Source: Bordetella parapertussis (GTDB lineage: Bacteria; Pseudomonadota; Gammaproteobacteria; Burkholderiales; Burkholderiaceae_B). From it: 24,588 nt of DNA. Made by a program: the position numbers and the translations under genes. The DNA is taken from positions 1 through 24,588 of the forward strand of contig CAMDNZ010000048.1 of assembly GCA_945903445.1 (NCBI GenBank), read 5' to 3'. Under the pieces are notes generated by a model that had not been told where the DNA came from, did not search any database, and was given only the letters and a program-made list of their open reading frames with translations. Below, piece by piece: positions 14,874 through 22,233 of the stretch. The stretch's first letter is position 1. Each line of letters begins with the position of its first letter.

Positions 14874-14901
14874 CGAAATATATGCGAATCGTATATATTC
14901 G
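14874..14901. promoter_or_regulatory. Palindromic operator candidate of the parD-like/map operon
   Basis: The arms CGAAATATAT (14874-14883) and TATATATTCG (14892-14901) are inverted repeats, with a one-base offset, around GCGAATCG. The AT-rich arms lie 26-53 bp upstream of the ParD-like start on the minus strand, where a -10 element would be. RHH antitoxins often repress their own promoter from such sites. This is a sequence observation; binding is inference. Confidence 0.5.
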
Positions 14902-14918
14902 ACAAGACGAGGGGTTTG

Positions 14919-15295
14919 CGAAAGAATCAGCGTGCGACCTGCCGGAACCATTAGCGCGCTGCCCAATGCCTGAGTCATTCTGCTCGCCCCCAGTTGGTAA
15001 AGATTCTGGCTGACTGCACACAAAGCCGACCGACGCCGAAGATCGCGATGCCCATCAACACCTTTTGTTTGAGGGTAAGTTTGGGAAACAGGCTGCCGCC
15101 GAGGGGCGTGAACAGTGCCAGCGCGAGCACGTAGGTCGCCACCGAGATGGTCGCGGCGTCCACGCCTATATCCATGGCCGAAGCGATGGCCACCAGTGTC
15201 GGCGTCATGATGCTTGCATCCAGAACTTCGAGAAAGAATGCACCTGCGACGACCATGATGGACGAGCGCGATACCGGGAAGACGTAAGGCGTCAT
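14919..15295 (-). pseudogene. Truncated, frameshifted MFS (DHA2-type) drug-efflux transporter
   Basis: This is the N-terminal part of a 14-helix MFS exporter of the EmrB/DHA2 type. The first frame reads from ATG 15295: SSIMVVAGAFFLEVLDASIM (helix 1, with the LDxSI motif typical of DHA2), then SVATYVLALALFTPLGGSLF and KLTLKQKVLMGIAIFGVG. At about 15029 the frame shifts by one base, and the homologous protein continues SALCAVSQNLYQLGASRMTQ and ALGSALMVPAGRTLIL, with family-typical helix 3/4 sequence. Homology stops at about 14919, just before the ParD-like promoter, so most of the transporter (some 350 residues) is deleted. Its ATG overlaps the stop of the ggt-like gene upstream (ATGA), showing the two were once a coupled operon. 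Confidence 0.8.
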
Positions 15296-16801
15296 ATACC
15301 GATAGCCACGCCGCTGCCGCGGCAGTCGGCCACGGCGAAGGGCATCCCGGTTTTCTTGTCGCGTCCCGCAGCCTGAACGATGCCGAGTTTCTCGGAGCGC
15401 TCGCCAGCGCTCTGGAAACGTTCATCCAGCGTCGGTCTCTCGCACAAATAACAGACTTGTTTCGTTTTGGCATGGACGCCCATATTGGCGTAGCGGGGCG
15501 CTTGTATCGCGTCATGCACAGTCTGTCGGCCGACGATGATGGCATTGATGATCGAGGCCAAGGTTTGTGACTGCACCGGACCGCCTGAGGTACCGATCAA
15601 AAATTCGAGCTCGTCAGTTTCTACATGGCCACAATTGTTTGTGTGGCTGACTGCGGAACCTGGCGCGAATTGTGCAGGCGGCGTTTGATTGAACGCATGA
15701 CACCGGTTGGAAAGAAGAATGCCGGTGTTCTTGACTTCGAAGAACGCACCCAGGGGCGTGACAATAGAGTTGGTGATGCCGACGAGGTGTCCGTCGGAAT
15801 CCGCGCACGCAAGGAAAATTGTATGCGCCTGCTTGCTGGGCTGACCTGTCGGGCGTGCCGACGCACTCGCGCTTACCGTGTCGAAAATGCGTCGAGCGAC
15901 CGTACCGAGCATTGATTCTGTCTGCACGGTCGCCAAGCCGTCGTCGGCCAGGATGTTATCGATCAGTCCGGCCGCCGAACACAATTGCCCAGGCAGTAGC
16001 CGGGGGCTGGTCCGAGCCGACATTTCGTAGATGTTAAGCAATAAGAAAAGCGTTCGCCAGGGACTATTTGCACCGTGTGCGCTAATGGCGCTGCCCATAA
16101 AACGGGTGCGGCGGCATTCGGAATCATTGGGCGTGAAGGCGCTGAAATCCTGTTCTTCATACCGCTGAGGGTCGGCGGCACTGAGCGCTGCGTGAACCTG
16201 AGCAGCCAGATCGCCCGTGTAGAAAGACTGAAATCCTTCCCGGGCGAGGTGACGGATCGTTTGCGCATAGCCGTGAGACATACGCTCCTTGCCCATCAGG
16301 AAGCTGCTCCACTGTTTGAAGCCGCAGGTCGGATCGATTTCACCACGCGCATTGTCGTAGGTACGCGAGAGCGCTGGTGAGCGTACGATGCCGAGAGACA
16401 TGTCGTTGACGATCAGGTGATCGGTCAGACGCTCGGGGTCGATGTCGTTTGTCCTGGACAAAGCGCTGATAGGCGGCGGGGCAGCCATACACCATCGTGC
16501 GGTAGACGCCACGGCGTGGAACCGAAGACAGCTTCTTGGCATGATAGGACTGCGCGTGCTGATGCGTGCCGGTTTCTCCAGTGCCGTTACAAGTGCGTAG
16601 TCGTGCACCGTTTTTTTGCATAATGATGGCATTGCCGCCAAAACCGCATAAATGAGGCAGATTATGGGTAAGCGAAAGTGCCGATTGGAACGCAGCCGAC
16701 GGCAGACAGTGATTGCCCAGGTATTCGTTCACGCCCACTAGCGTCGACCTGTAATGCGGCGTGGCTAGGCAAAAGAAATTTCCGATTGCTAGGTTCGACA
16801 T
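15292..16801 (-). pseudogene. Gamma-glutamyltransferase-like Ntn hydrolase, frameshifted
   Basis: Gamma-glutamyltransferases cleave or transfer gamma-glutamyl groups after self-processing at a Thr. Starting at ATG 16801, with GGAG 5 nt upstream, the first part reads AIGNFFCLATPHYRSTLVGV and HLCGFGGNAIIMQKNG, like the Ggt N-terminus. The homologous frame shifts near 16460 (YQRFVQD to NDIDPERLTDHL) and then stays open to TGA 15292. It contains HTIFLACADSDGHLVGITNS (the nucleophilic Thr region), NTGILLSNRCHAFN, FLIGTSGGPVQSQTLASIIN and QAPRYANMG. Total length (about 500 residues) is near normal. Many usually conserved positions differ, for example GTSGGP where GTPGGD is common. This divergence, plus the frameshift and decayed partner, points to a gene out of use, perhaps from a lost metabolite or peptide cluster. 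Confidence 0.7.
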
Positions 16802-17122
16802 CCCGCTCCAGTTTCGAGGCGTATCGCCCGTGTGAGCGACAAGTATGGTCACACGCGGCTAGGCGCATGCAAAACTCACCAAAACGAAACAATTAGAGAT
16901 TTCTCGCAGAGCGAGTCGCGTTTATGCGCGGGCAAGCCATTTGAAACACACTTTTTCGACAACCCGTGCATTGTGCTGTCGATTTCGGCAGCGCTAGGTT
17001 TAAATGGCGAGGCTTGTCGCCGATCCCGGACGTTATCTGCCCGAAAACCTCGCTGATACGCAGTGGTTTTCAGATGCGCTGTGCGAGGAGGGCGCCACGG
17101 TGACCGAGTTTATGATGTCGCT
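16802..17122. other. Intergenic region with one short open frame
   Basis: There are about 320 bp between the ggt-like gene and the OYE gene 3' end. No regulatory signal is clear. A short plus-strand frame, 17004-17147, begins ATG immediately after an in-frame TAA and encodes MARLVADPGRYLPENLADTQ and then WFSDALCEEGATVTEFMM. It looks protein-like for about 38 residues and then runs into the antisense of the OYE gene. I do not recognise it; it may be the relic of a displaced gene or chance. Confidence 0.3.
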
Positions 17123-18208
17123 TCAAGCGCGGTCGAATCTCGGATAATCGGTGTATCCCTTTTCACCGCCTCCATACATCGTCGCCTGATCGGGCTTGGC
17201 CAAGGGCGCACCGGCTTGTAGGCGCTCGACCAGATCGGGGTTGGCAATGTAGGGCAGTCCGAACGCGATCAGGTCGGCTTTGCCTTCTGCCAGTTGCGCG
17301 TTGGCCAAATTCAAGTCATAGCCATTGTTTGCCATGTACGTATTCTTGAAGCGACGGCGCAGCGAGGCATAGTCGAACGGCGCGACATCTCGAGGGCCAC
17401 CGGTCGCACCTTCGATGACATGCAAATACACCAGATCGAACGCATTCAATTCATCGACCAGATACTCGAACTGCGCTTGAGCGTCGCTACCTTCGACGCC
17501 ATTGGCGGGCGATACCGGCGAAATGCGAATGCCTACCCGCTCGGCACCGATTTCGGCTACGACGGCTTGCACTACTTCCAATGTCAGCCGTGCGCGATTC
17601 TCGATGGAGCCGCCATACGCATCGGTGCGAACGTTCGCGCCGTCTTTCAGAAATTGATCCAATAAATAGCCGTTGGCGGCGTGAATCTCTACGCCGTCAA
17701 ACCCGGCAGCGAGGGCATTGGCCGCCGCCCGTCGGTAGTCTTCGACGATACCCGGCAGCTCGTCCAACGCCAATGCGCGTGGCTCGGAGACTTCGACAAA
17801 CGTATCGTTGACGAAGGTCTTCGCCTTGGCGCGAATCGCCGACGGTGCGACCGGTGCGGCGCCATCCGCTTGCAGATCGACATGCGATATGCGGCCGACG
17901 TGCCATAGCTGGACGAAGATGCGTCCGCCCGTGGCATGTACCGCATCGGTGACGGGGCGCCAGCCGTCGATTTGTGCTTGGGTATAAATGCCCGGTGTAT
18001 CTTGATAACCCTGGCCTTGCTGAGAAATCTGAGTCGCTTCGGCGATCAGTAATCCGGCCGAAGCGCGCTGCGCGTAATACGTGGCGGCCAATGAGCTGGG
18101 TACGAAACCGGCGCTGGCGCGATTGCGCGTCAACGGCGCCATGACGATCCGGTTCGACAGCGACAGGGTGCCTAGCGAATAAGGCTCAAACAGCGACTTC
18201 TGAGTCAT
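17123..18208 (-). CDS. Old Yellow Enzyme family alkene reductase (NemA/XenB-like)
   Basis: This is an FMN-dependent NAD(P)H reductase of activated alkenes, nitro-compounds and maleimides, 361 residues. The TIM-barrel family landmarks are present: LSNRIVMAPLTRNRA (Thr27 near the flavin), FVQLWHVGRISH, the substrate-binding pair His176 and Asn179 with the proton donor Tyr181 in IHAANGYLLDQFL, YGGSIENRARL, and the phosphate-binding end LIAFGLPYIANPDLVERL. Start ATG 18208 is chosen because it gives the standard N-terminus (SLFEPYSLGTLSLSNRI) and has GGAATCGAGGAA upstream; the frame is open further to 18280. It is a single gene, and its 3' end faces the decayed ggt region. The TetR gene at 18922-19575 is the nearest candidate regulator, but this is a guess. 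Confidence 0.9.
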   Translation of the reverse strand: MTQKSLFEPYSLGTLSLSNRIVMAPLTRNRASAGFVPSSLAATYYAQRASAGLLIAEATQISQQGQGYQDTPGIYTQAQIDGWRPVTDAVHATGGRIFVQLWHVGRISHVDLQADGAAPVAPSAIRAKAKTFVNDTFVEVSEPRALALDELPGIVEDYRRAAANALAAGFDGVEIHAANGYLLDQFLKDGANVRTDAYGGSIENRARLTLEVVQAVVAEIGAERVGIRISPVSPANGVEGSDAQAQFEYLVDELNAFDLVYLHVIEGATGGPRDVAPFDYASLRRRFKNTYMANNGYDLNLANAQLAEGKADLIAFGLPYIANPDLVERLQAGAPLAKPDQATMYGGGEKGYTDYPRFDRA

Positions 18209-18383
18209 TTCCTCGATTCCTTGATAAGTTCGATGTCGGGCTCGGGCCATTCCAGGTTCGGACTTGGCCAGTGTCTGCACAATTACACCGTCGGGCTTTT
18301 TTATCGACCCCGGCAGTGCATGCGTAAACTTGCGATAGGATCACTTTACCGGACTGAAGCGCCTGGCATGAGGAAGACCATAA

Positions 18384-18824
18384 TTAGCTAAGGATGCAGA
18401 CATCGCTCGCATCTTCGATATTCGGACAAGCGTGCGAGAGAACCACTTGTCGCGTGCGCAACTGAACGATATGGGGATTACCGACGACGCAATCCGACAC
18501 ATGATCGAAACCGAGGATTGCATTTGGATCGCTGAAGTCGATGCGGTTCCTGTGGGTTTTGCGATCGCCGACTCGGTCGCAGGTAGTGTCTTCGCCGTTT
18601 TTATCCGTCCGCAGTGGGAAGGATTAGGCTTAGGTCGTCGATTGATGAACGAGGCCGAGGCTTTTCTTTTCGAGCAGTTCGAGACGATCTGGTTGGAGAC
18701 CGATAATCGAAGTCGTGCCAGTGGCTTCTACACCCGTCTGGGATGGCGACTCGAAGTCATGCTCGAAGGCGATGATGTTCGCTTCGAAAAGCGTAGGCCA
18801 CCGACCTGCAGAGGCAATTGCTAG
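18384..18824 (+). CDS. GNAT acetyltransferase, start codon unclear or lost
   Basis: This is a Gcn5-related N-acetyltransferase that transfers acetyl from acetyl-CoA to an unknown amine. The homologous frame begins right after TAA 18381-18383 with LAKDADIARIFDIRTSVREN, the usual beta-1/alpha-1 of the domain, but no ATG is in frame before it. The first candidate start is GTG 18432, which would remove strand 1. The remainder is sound: IWIAEVDAVPVGFAIADS, the acetyl-CoA P-loop RPQWEGLGLGRRLM, and the C-terminal NRSRASGFYTRLGW. A one-base deletion just upstream (ATG 18368 lies in the neighbouring frame) or loss of the ATG is likely. It may be a recent pseudogene. It is divergent from the OYE gene and convergent with the TetR gene. 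Confidence 0.75.
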   Translation, partial: LAKDADIARIFDIRTSVRENHLSRAQLNDMGITDDAIRHMIETEDCIWIAEVDAVPVGFAIADSVAGSVFAVFIRPQWEGLGLGRRLMNEAEAFLFEQFETIWLETDNRSRASGFYTRLGWRLEVMLEGDDVRFEKRRPPTCRGNC

Positions 18825-18921
18825 CCGACGCATCGATCGCTTGCTTCGGCGCTATGGCGTGGCGGTTGATGCCGACTATGCTTGCTTGGCCGCTTGTTCT
18901 CACCGAACCGGCATGCGAGCG

Positions 18922-19575
18922 TCAATGGCGTCTTTGCTGGCGAATGCCCTCGTGCCAAACGTTGACCGCCAGTTCGAAAGTCGCATCCGTATCCAGCGCC
19001 ACATACAAGGGCATCAGCTGCTTGGTTAGCGGAAAATCTCGATCAGACAGCTGCTCGACCTCGATCAGATCTTCCGCGGTGGCCTGACGAATCAATCCGT
19101 CGATTTCCGCCATGGCCAAACCGTAGACGGTCGCGTGCCAGGCTAACGACATTTTCGGAATGTCTTGTTCGGCGATGTGCGCGTCGCGAAACGCGCGGTG
19201 GGTTGTCTCGATTAGCCGAAAATCGGCCATGCCGGTGTGCAGAAAACGCTGCATCAAGCCGAAGGTGTTGGGATACTTTAATGCCAGTCCGCGATACTGA
19301 TGCGCCAAATCGTGCAGTCGCCGATCCCAAGGCTGATCGGCATCGATTTCGACCAGTTGGGCCGTCAGCCAATCCGCCATGGCTCGATTCAACCCTTCCT
19401 TGGACGTGAAGTGATACAGCACAGTCATCGGATCGCATCCCATCTGCTGACCGAGTTTGCGCAAGCTGAAACCCGTTTCTCCCAGGGACTCCATCAGCTC
19501 GACAGCAGCCAGAACGATTTTCTCTTTGCTTAATCCCCGCGTCGATGACGGGCTTTTGGGTTTGTCGACCGGCAT
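18922..19575 (-). CDS. TetR/AcrR family transcriptional regulator
   Basis: The product is a 217-residue TetR-type repressor. The N-terminal DNA-binding domain is typical: LSKEKIVLAAVELMESLGET then FSLRKLGQQMGCDPMTVLYH followed by FTSKEGL, with the helix-turn-helix at about residues 36-60. The C-terminal ligand/dimer domain is all helical, with a TetR_C-like pattern (HRAFRDAHIAEQDIPKMSLA). The start ATG 19575 is the first in frame. Between it and the ada gene lie two near-identical palindromes (19655-19690) that fit a TetR operator and suggest autoregulation. The regulated target is not evident; the nearest same-strand genes are ada upstream and, beyond the GNAT gene, the OYE gene. Confidence 0.88.
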   Translation of the reverse strand: MPVDKPKSPSSTRGLSKEKIVLAAVELMESLGETGFSLRKLGQQMGCDPMTVLYHFTSKEGLNRAMADWLTAQLVEIDADQPWDRRLHDLAHQYRGLALKYPNTFGLMQRFLHTGMADFRLIETTHRAFRDAHIAEQDIPKMSLAWHATVYGLAMAEIDGLIRQATAEDLIEVEQLSDRDFPLTKQLMPLYVALDTDATFELAVNVWHEGIRQQRRH

Positions 19576-19654
19576 GCGGCGAATGCTCCTGGACAGGCGG
19601 ACTCGTGAAATAGGCGTAGATGGCGATGATACAAACGGACTATAAACGATTTAT

Positions 19655-19690
19655 TCTACGTCGTAGAGTAAATTCATTCCGCGTCGTGGA
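19655..19690. promoter_or_regulatory. Tandem palindromic operators upstream of tetR
   Basis: TCTACGTCGTAGA (19655-19667) is a perfect odd palindrome, TCTACG-T-CGTAGA. A related copy, TCCGCGTCGTGGA (19678-19690), starts 23 bp later, about two helical turns, and lies partly inside the last codons of ada. Two such sites 80-115 bp upstream of the TetR start fit cooperative binding by a TetR dimer pair. The regulator is inferred from position only. Confidence 0.55.
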
Positions 19691-20777
19691 GATAGCATGA
19701 GCCAGTCGTACGCTCTCGATCCAATAGCGCCTGCTTACGTTCGATGCCCCAGCGATAGCCCGATAAGTCGCCGTTAGGCCTGACTACGCGATGACACGGA
19801 ATGGCGACCGCGACAGGGTTCGCCCCACAGGCTTGCGCCACGGCCCTGGCGGAGGACGGTGAACCGATACGCGCTGCGAGCTGGGTGTAGCTGACGGTCG
19901 TTCCCACGGGAATGTCTCGTAAGGCTTGCCATACCCGCTCTTGAAAGGCCGTGCCTCGTATATCCAGGGGCAGATCAAGTCCAAGTGCGGGACGCTCGAC
20001 GAAGCCAATGACCTGGGCGACGAGTTTCTCGAACGCGTGGTCGGCGCCGATCAATTCCGCCTTCGAAAAGCGGTTTTGCAAATTTTTGACCAGCGTGTCG
20101 GGGTCGTCGCCTATGAATATTGCGCAAATGCCTTTTTCGGTTTGTGCCACCAGAATCGCGCCCAAGCTGCATTGGCCGACGGCAAAGTGGATGCGAGCGC
20201 CGTGGCCGCCTCGGCGGTAAGTATTCGCTTGCATGCCAAGGCGAGCATCCGACGTTTCGTAGTAGCGGCTATTGGTATTGAAGCCGGCTTCGAAAATGGC
20301 GTCGGTGACGGAGGTTTTTGGCGAATCGAGGGCCAGACACAGTCTGCGCTGTCTATGGGCCGACGCGTAGGCTTTAGGCGTGACGCCCGTTTCGGCTTTG
20401 AACACCCGGTGAAAATGCGCAGGACTCATCCCCACATGGCGGGCGAGCTGGGTCAGATCGGGCGGCGTCTCAGCCGCTTCGATATGCCGGCAAGCCGTGG
20501 CCACGACATCGGCCCAGCGGCGGGACACCGCAGTTTGGTCTGCCAGTACACGACGGTTAGGTCGGTAGCCAGCCGCCTCGGCCGCTTCGGCCGTGTCGAA
20601 AAAAACGACGTTCCTGCGCTGTGGCAGCCTCGCAGTCGTGCTGGGCCTGGCATACACACCGGTGGTCTTGACCGCGTAGACGAAATACACGTCCGCGGCG
20701 GGTTGGCGGGCGAGCACGGCGGCCCAGCGCTGCTCGTCGTTCTCGAAAGACAGAAGGTTAGAAGCTCGGGCAGACAT
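19674..20777 (-). CDS. ada: Ada-like bifunctional regulator/O6-methylguanine-DNA methyltransferase with Cys-less N-domain
   Basis: Ada repairs O6-methylguanine and methylphosphotriesters and, once methylated, activates the adaptive response. This 367-residue protein has all three parts. The N-terminal region AVKTTGVYARPSTTAR and GYRPNRRV is clearly the zinc domain of Ada, but the four zinc ligands of E. coli Ada (Cys38, Cys42, Cys69, Cys72) are Ala43, Thr47, Asn74 and Val77 here. Cys38, the methylphosphotriester acceptor and activation switch, is thus gone. The AraC-type HTH follows (LARHVGMSPAHFHRVFKAET). The C-terminal Ogt domain is intact, with the acceptor Cys328 in IPCHRVVRPNGDLSGYRWG. 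It probably still repairs O6-methylguanine but cannot be switched on through the known mechanism. Start ATG 20775-20777 has only a weak GGGG upstream. Confidence 0.9.
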   Translation of the reverse strand: MSARASNLLSFENDEQRWAAVLARQPAADVYFVYAVKTTGVYARPSTTARLPQRRNVVFFDTAEAAEAAGYRPNRRVLADQTAVSRRWADVVATACRHIEAAETPPDLTQLARHVGMSPAHFHRVFKAETGVTPKAYASAHRQRRLCLALDSPKTSVTDAIFEAGFNTNSRYYETSDARLGMQANTYRRGGHGARIHFAVGQCSLGAILVAQTEKGICAIFIGDDPDTLVKNLQNRFSKAELIGADHAFEKLVAQVIGFVERPALGLDLPLDIRGTAFQERVWQALRDIPVGTTVSYTQLAARIGSPSSARAVAQACGANPVAVAIPCHRVVRPNGDLSGYRWGIERKQALLDRERTTGSCYLHDAE

Positions 20778-20867
20778 GAGATAAACGACCCCAAGGGTGA
20801 TGAGTCCACAGCATAAATCTGTAACGGTGCTTAGGCACTCCGGTTCTTGCGGTCAAATTCGCACGCC

Positions 20868-21536
20868 TTATTTCCCCGATGCCATCATGGGTTTCAGCAC
20901 AGGCCATAGGTTATCTAACAATTTGGCCTGAGCGGCCTCATTGGGATGAATGCCGTCGTCCTGGAAATACTGCTGATCCAAGGCGAATCCTTCGAAAAAG
21001 AAGGGCAGCAGAGGTGCCTTGGCCCCCTTAGCGACGTCGGCGAACATCTGTCTGAACTGATCGGTGTACACCCGTCCGAAGTTCGGTGGCATTTGCATGC
21101 CGATTATCAATGGGCGGGCGCCGGCATCTCGCGCAGCGTCGAGCATGGCACCTAGGTTTTTTTTCGCGACCGATAAGGACAGACCGCGCAGTGCATCGTT
21201 GGCACCGAGCTGCAAAATGACGATATCCGGCTTGTACCGGGCCAGAGCCGCCGGGGTACGCGACACGCCACCGCTAGTGGTGTCGCCACTGATACTGGCG
21301 TTCGCGACCCGGAAATTCAGCTTTTCGTCTTGCAGGCGTTTTTCCAACAGTTTGACCCAGCCTGTGCCACGCGCAATGCCATACTCTGCGGATAGACTAT
21401 CGCCCAAGACCAAGATCGTCGGAGCCGAATTGGAACCTGTCGTCGCCGGTGCAGTCTGAGCATTAGCCAGTGACGTACTGATTGCCAGGTATGCGCATAA
21501 CAACGTGTGACTCAAGATACGGATAAATGAAGACAT
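20868..21536 (-). CDS. tesA: TesA-like secreted SGNH arylesterase/lysophospholipase L1
   Basis: This is a periplasmic GDSL/SGNH esterase-thioesterase, 222 residues. A signal peptide (MSSFIRILSHTLLCAYLAIS then TSLANAQ) is followed by block I GDSLSAEYG (Ser47), the block II Gly in ISGDTTSGG, block III GANDALRGL (Gly111, Asn113) and block V DDGIHPN (Asp194, His197), so the full catalytic set is present. A longer frame reaching 21914 is only the antisense of the ABC gene; the ATG at 21536 gives the signal peptide and is the natural start. Its ATG shares two bases with the start of the divergent ABC ATPase (21535), an arrangement like the tesA/ybbA pair of E. coli. Promoter sequences for each gene must therefore lie inside the other gene. 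Confidence 0.9.
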   Translation of the reverse strand: MSSFIRILSHTLLCAYLAISTSLANAQTAPATTGSNSAPTILVLGDSLSAEYGIARGTGWVKLLEKRLQDEKLNFRVANASISGDTTSGGVSRTPAALARYKPDIVILQLGANDALRGLSLSVAKKNLGAMLDAARDAGARPLIIGMQMPPNFGRVYTDQFRQMFADVAKGAKAPLLPFFFEGFALDQQYFQDDGIHPNEAAQAKLLDNLWPVLKPMMASGK

Positions 21537-22233
21537 GTCGGATAAGTACTCGATAGAAGTCAGCGGGCTAGGTAAGCGGGTGGCCGATGCCGGTGGCACC
21601 TTGTCGATTCTGGATGATATTAATTTCAGCGTCCCCGTCGGGGCGGCGCTGGCCATCACTGGAAGCTCGGGTTCCGGAAAATCCACTTTACTGGGACTAC
21701 TCGCCGGACTGGATGTTCCCTCGACCGGTACCGTTGTACTGAGTGGTAACGATTTGTCGGCATTAGACGAAGATGGACGAGCCCGGTTGAGAGCTGAACA
21801 TGTCGGTTTCGTCTTCCAGTCGTTCCAGCTGCTGCCGCACCTCACCGCGCTGGAAAACGTGATGCTGCCGCTCGAATTGGCCGGCAAACCTGCTCGTGTG
21901 GCTGCCGAGGCCATGCTGGCACGGGTGGGCTTGCAAGACCGCCTGCATCACTATCCTCGAACCCTGTCGGGTGGCGAACAACAACGCGTTTCCCTGGCAC
22001 GGGCATTCGTCGTCGAACCCGCTCTGTTGTTCGCGGACGAACCGACCGGAAGCCTCGATGCTACGACGGGCGACAAAGTGATCGAGCTGATGTTTACCCT
22101 GCATCGCGAGTCAGGCACGACCCTGGTGCTGGTCACGCACGATCCCGCACTGGCGGCACGGTGTAATCAACAGTTGGTGTTGACGGCCGGACGTCAAATC
22201 CAGCAGGCCCCGACAGCATACGTGGCTGTCTGA
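21535..22233 (+). CDS. ybbA: YbbA-like ABC transporter ATPase (LolD/MacB type)
   Basis: This is an ABC ATPase of the FtsE/LolD/YbbA class that normally powers export or lipoprotein release with a large FtsX-like permease. The 232-residue product has Walker A GSSGSGKS (43-50), the Q-loop FVFQSFQLLPHLTALENV, signature LSGGEQQRVSLARAF, Walker B LLFADEPTGSLD and the H-loop LVTHD. It is divergent from tesA with overlapping start codons, as in E. coli tesA/ybbA. In E. coli the next gene is the permease ybbP; here there is none, and a second ATPase starts at the very next base after its TGA. It may work with a permease encoded elsewhere, or be a leftover. Confidence 0.88.
   Translation: MSDKYSIEVSGLGKRVADAGGTLSILDDINFSVPVGAALAITGSSGSGKSTLLGLLAGLDVPSTGTVVLSGNDLSALDEDGRARLRAEHVGFVFQSFQLLPHLTALENVMLPLELAGKPARVAAEAMLARVGLQDRLHHYPRTLSGGEQQRVSLARAFVVEPALLFADEPTGSLDATTGDKVIELMFTLHRESGTTLVLVTHDPALAARCNQQLVLTAGRQIQQAPTAYVAV

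Noticed and set aside
19926..20816. 296-codon open frame on the plus strand
   Set aside because: It is antisense to ada, which has clear domain homology; the plus frame has no recognisable protein character.
21537..21914. N-terminal extension of the TesA-like protein
   Set aside because: It is antisense to the ABC ATPase; the ATG at 21536 gives a proper signal peptide.
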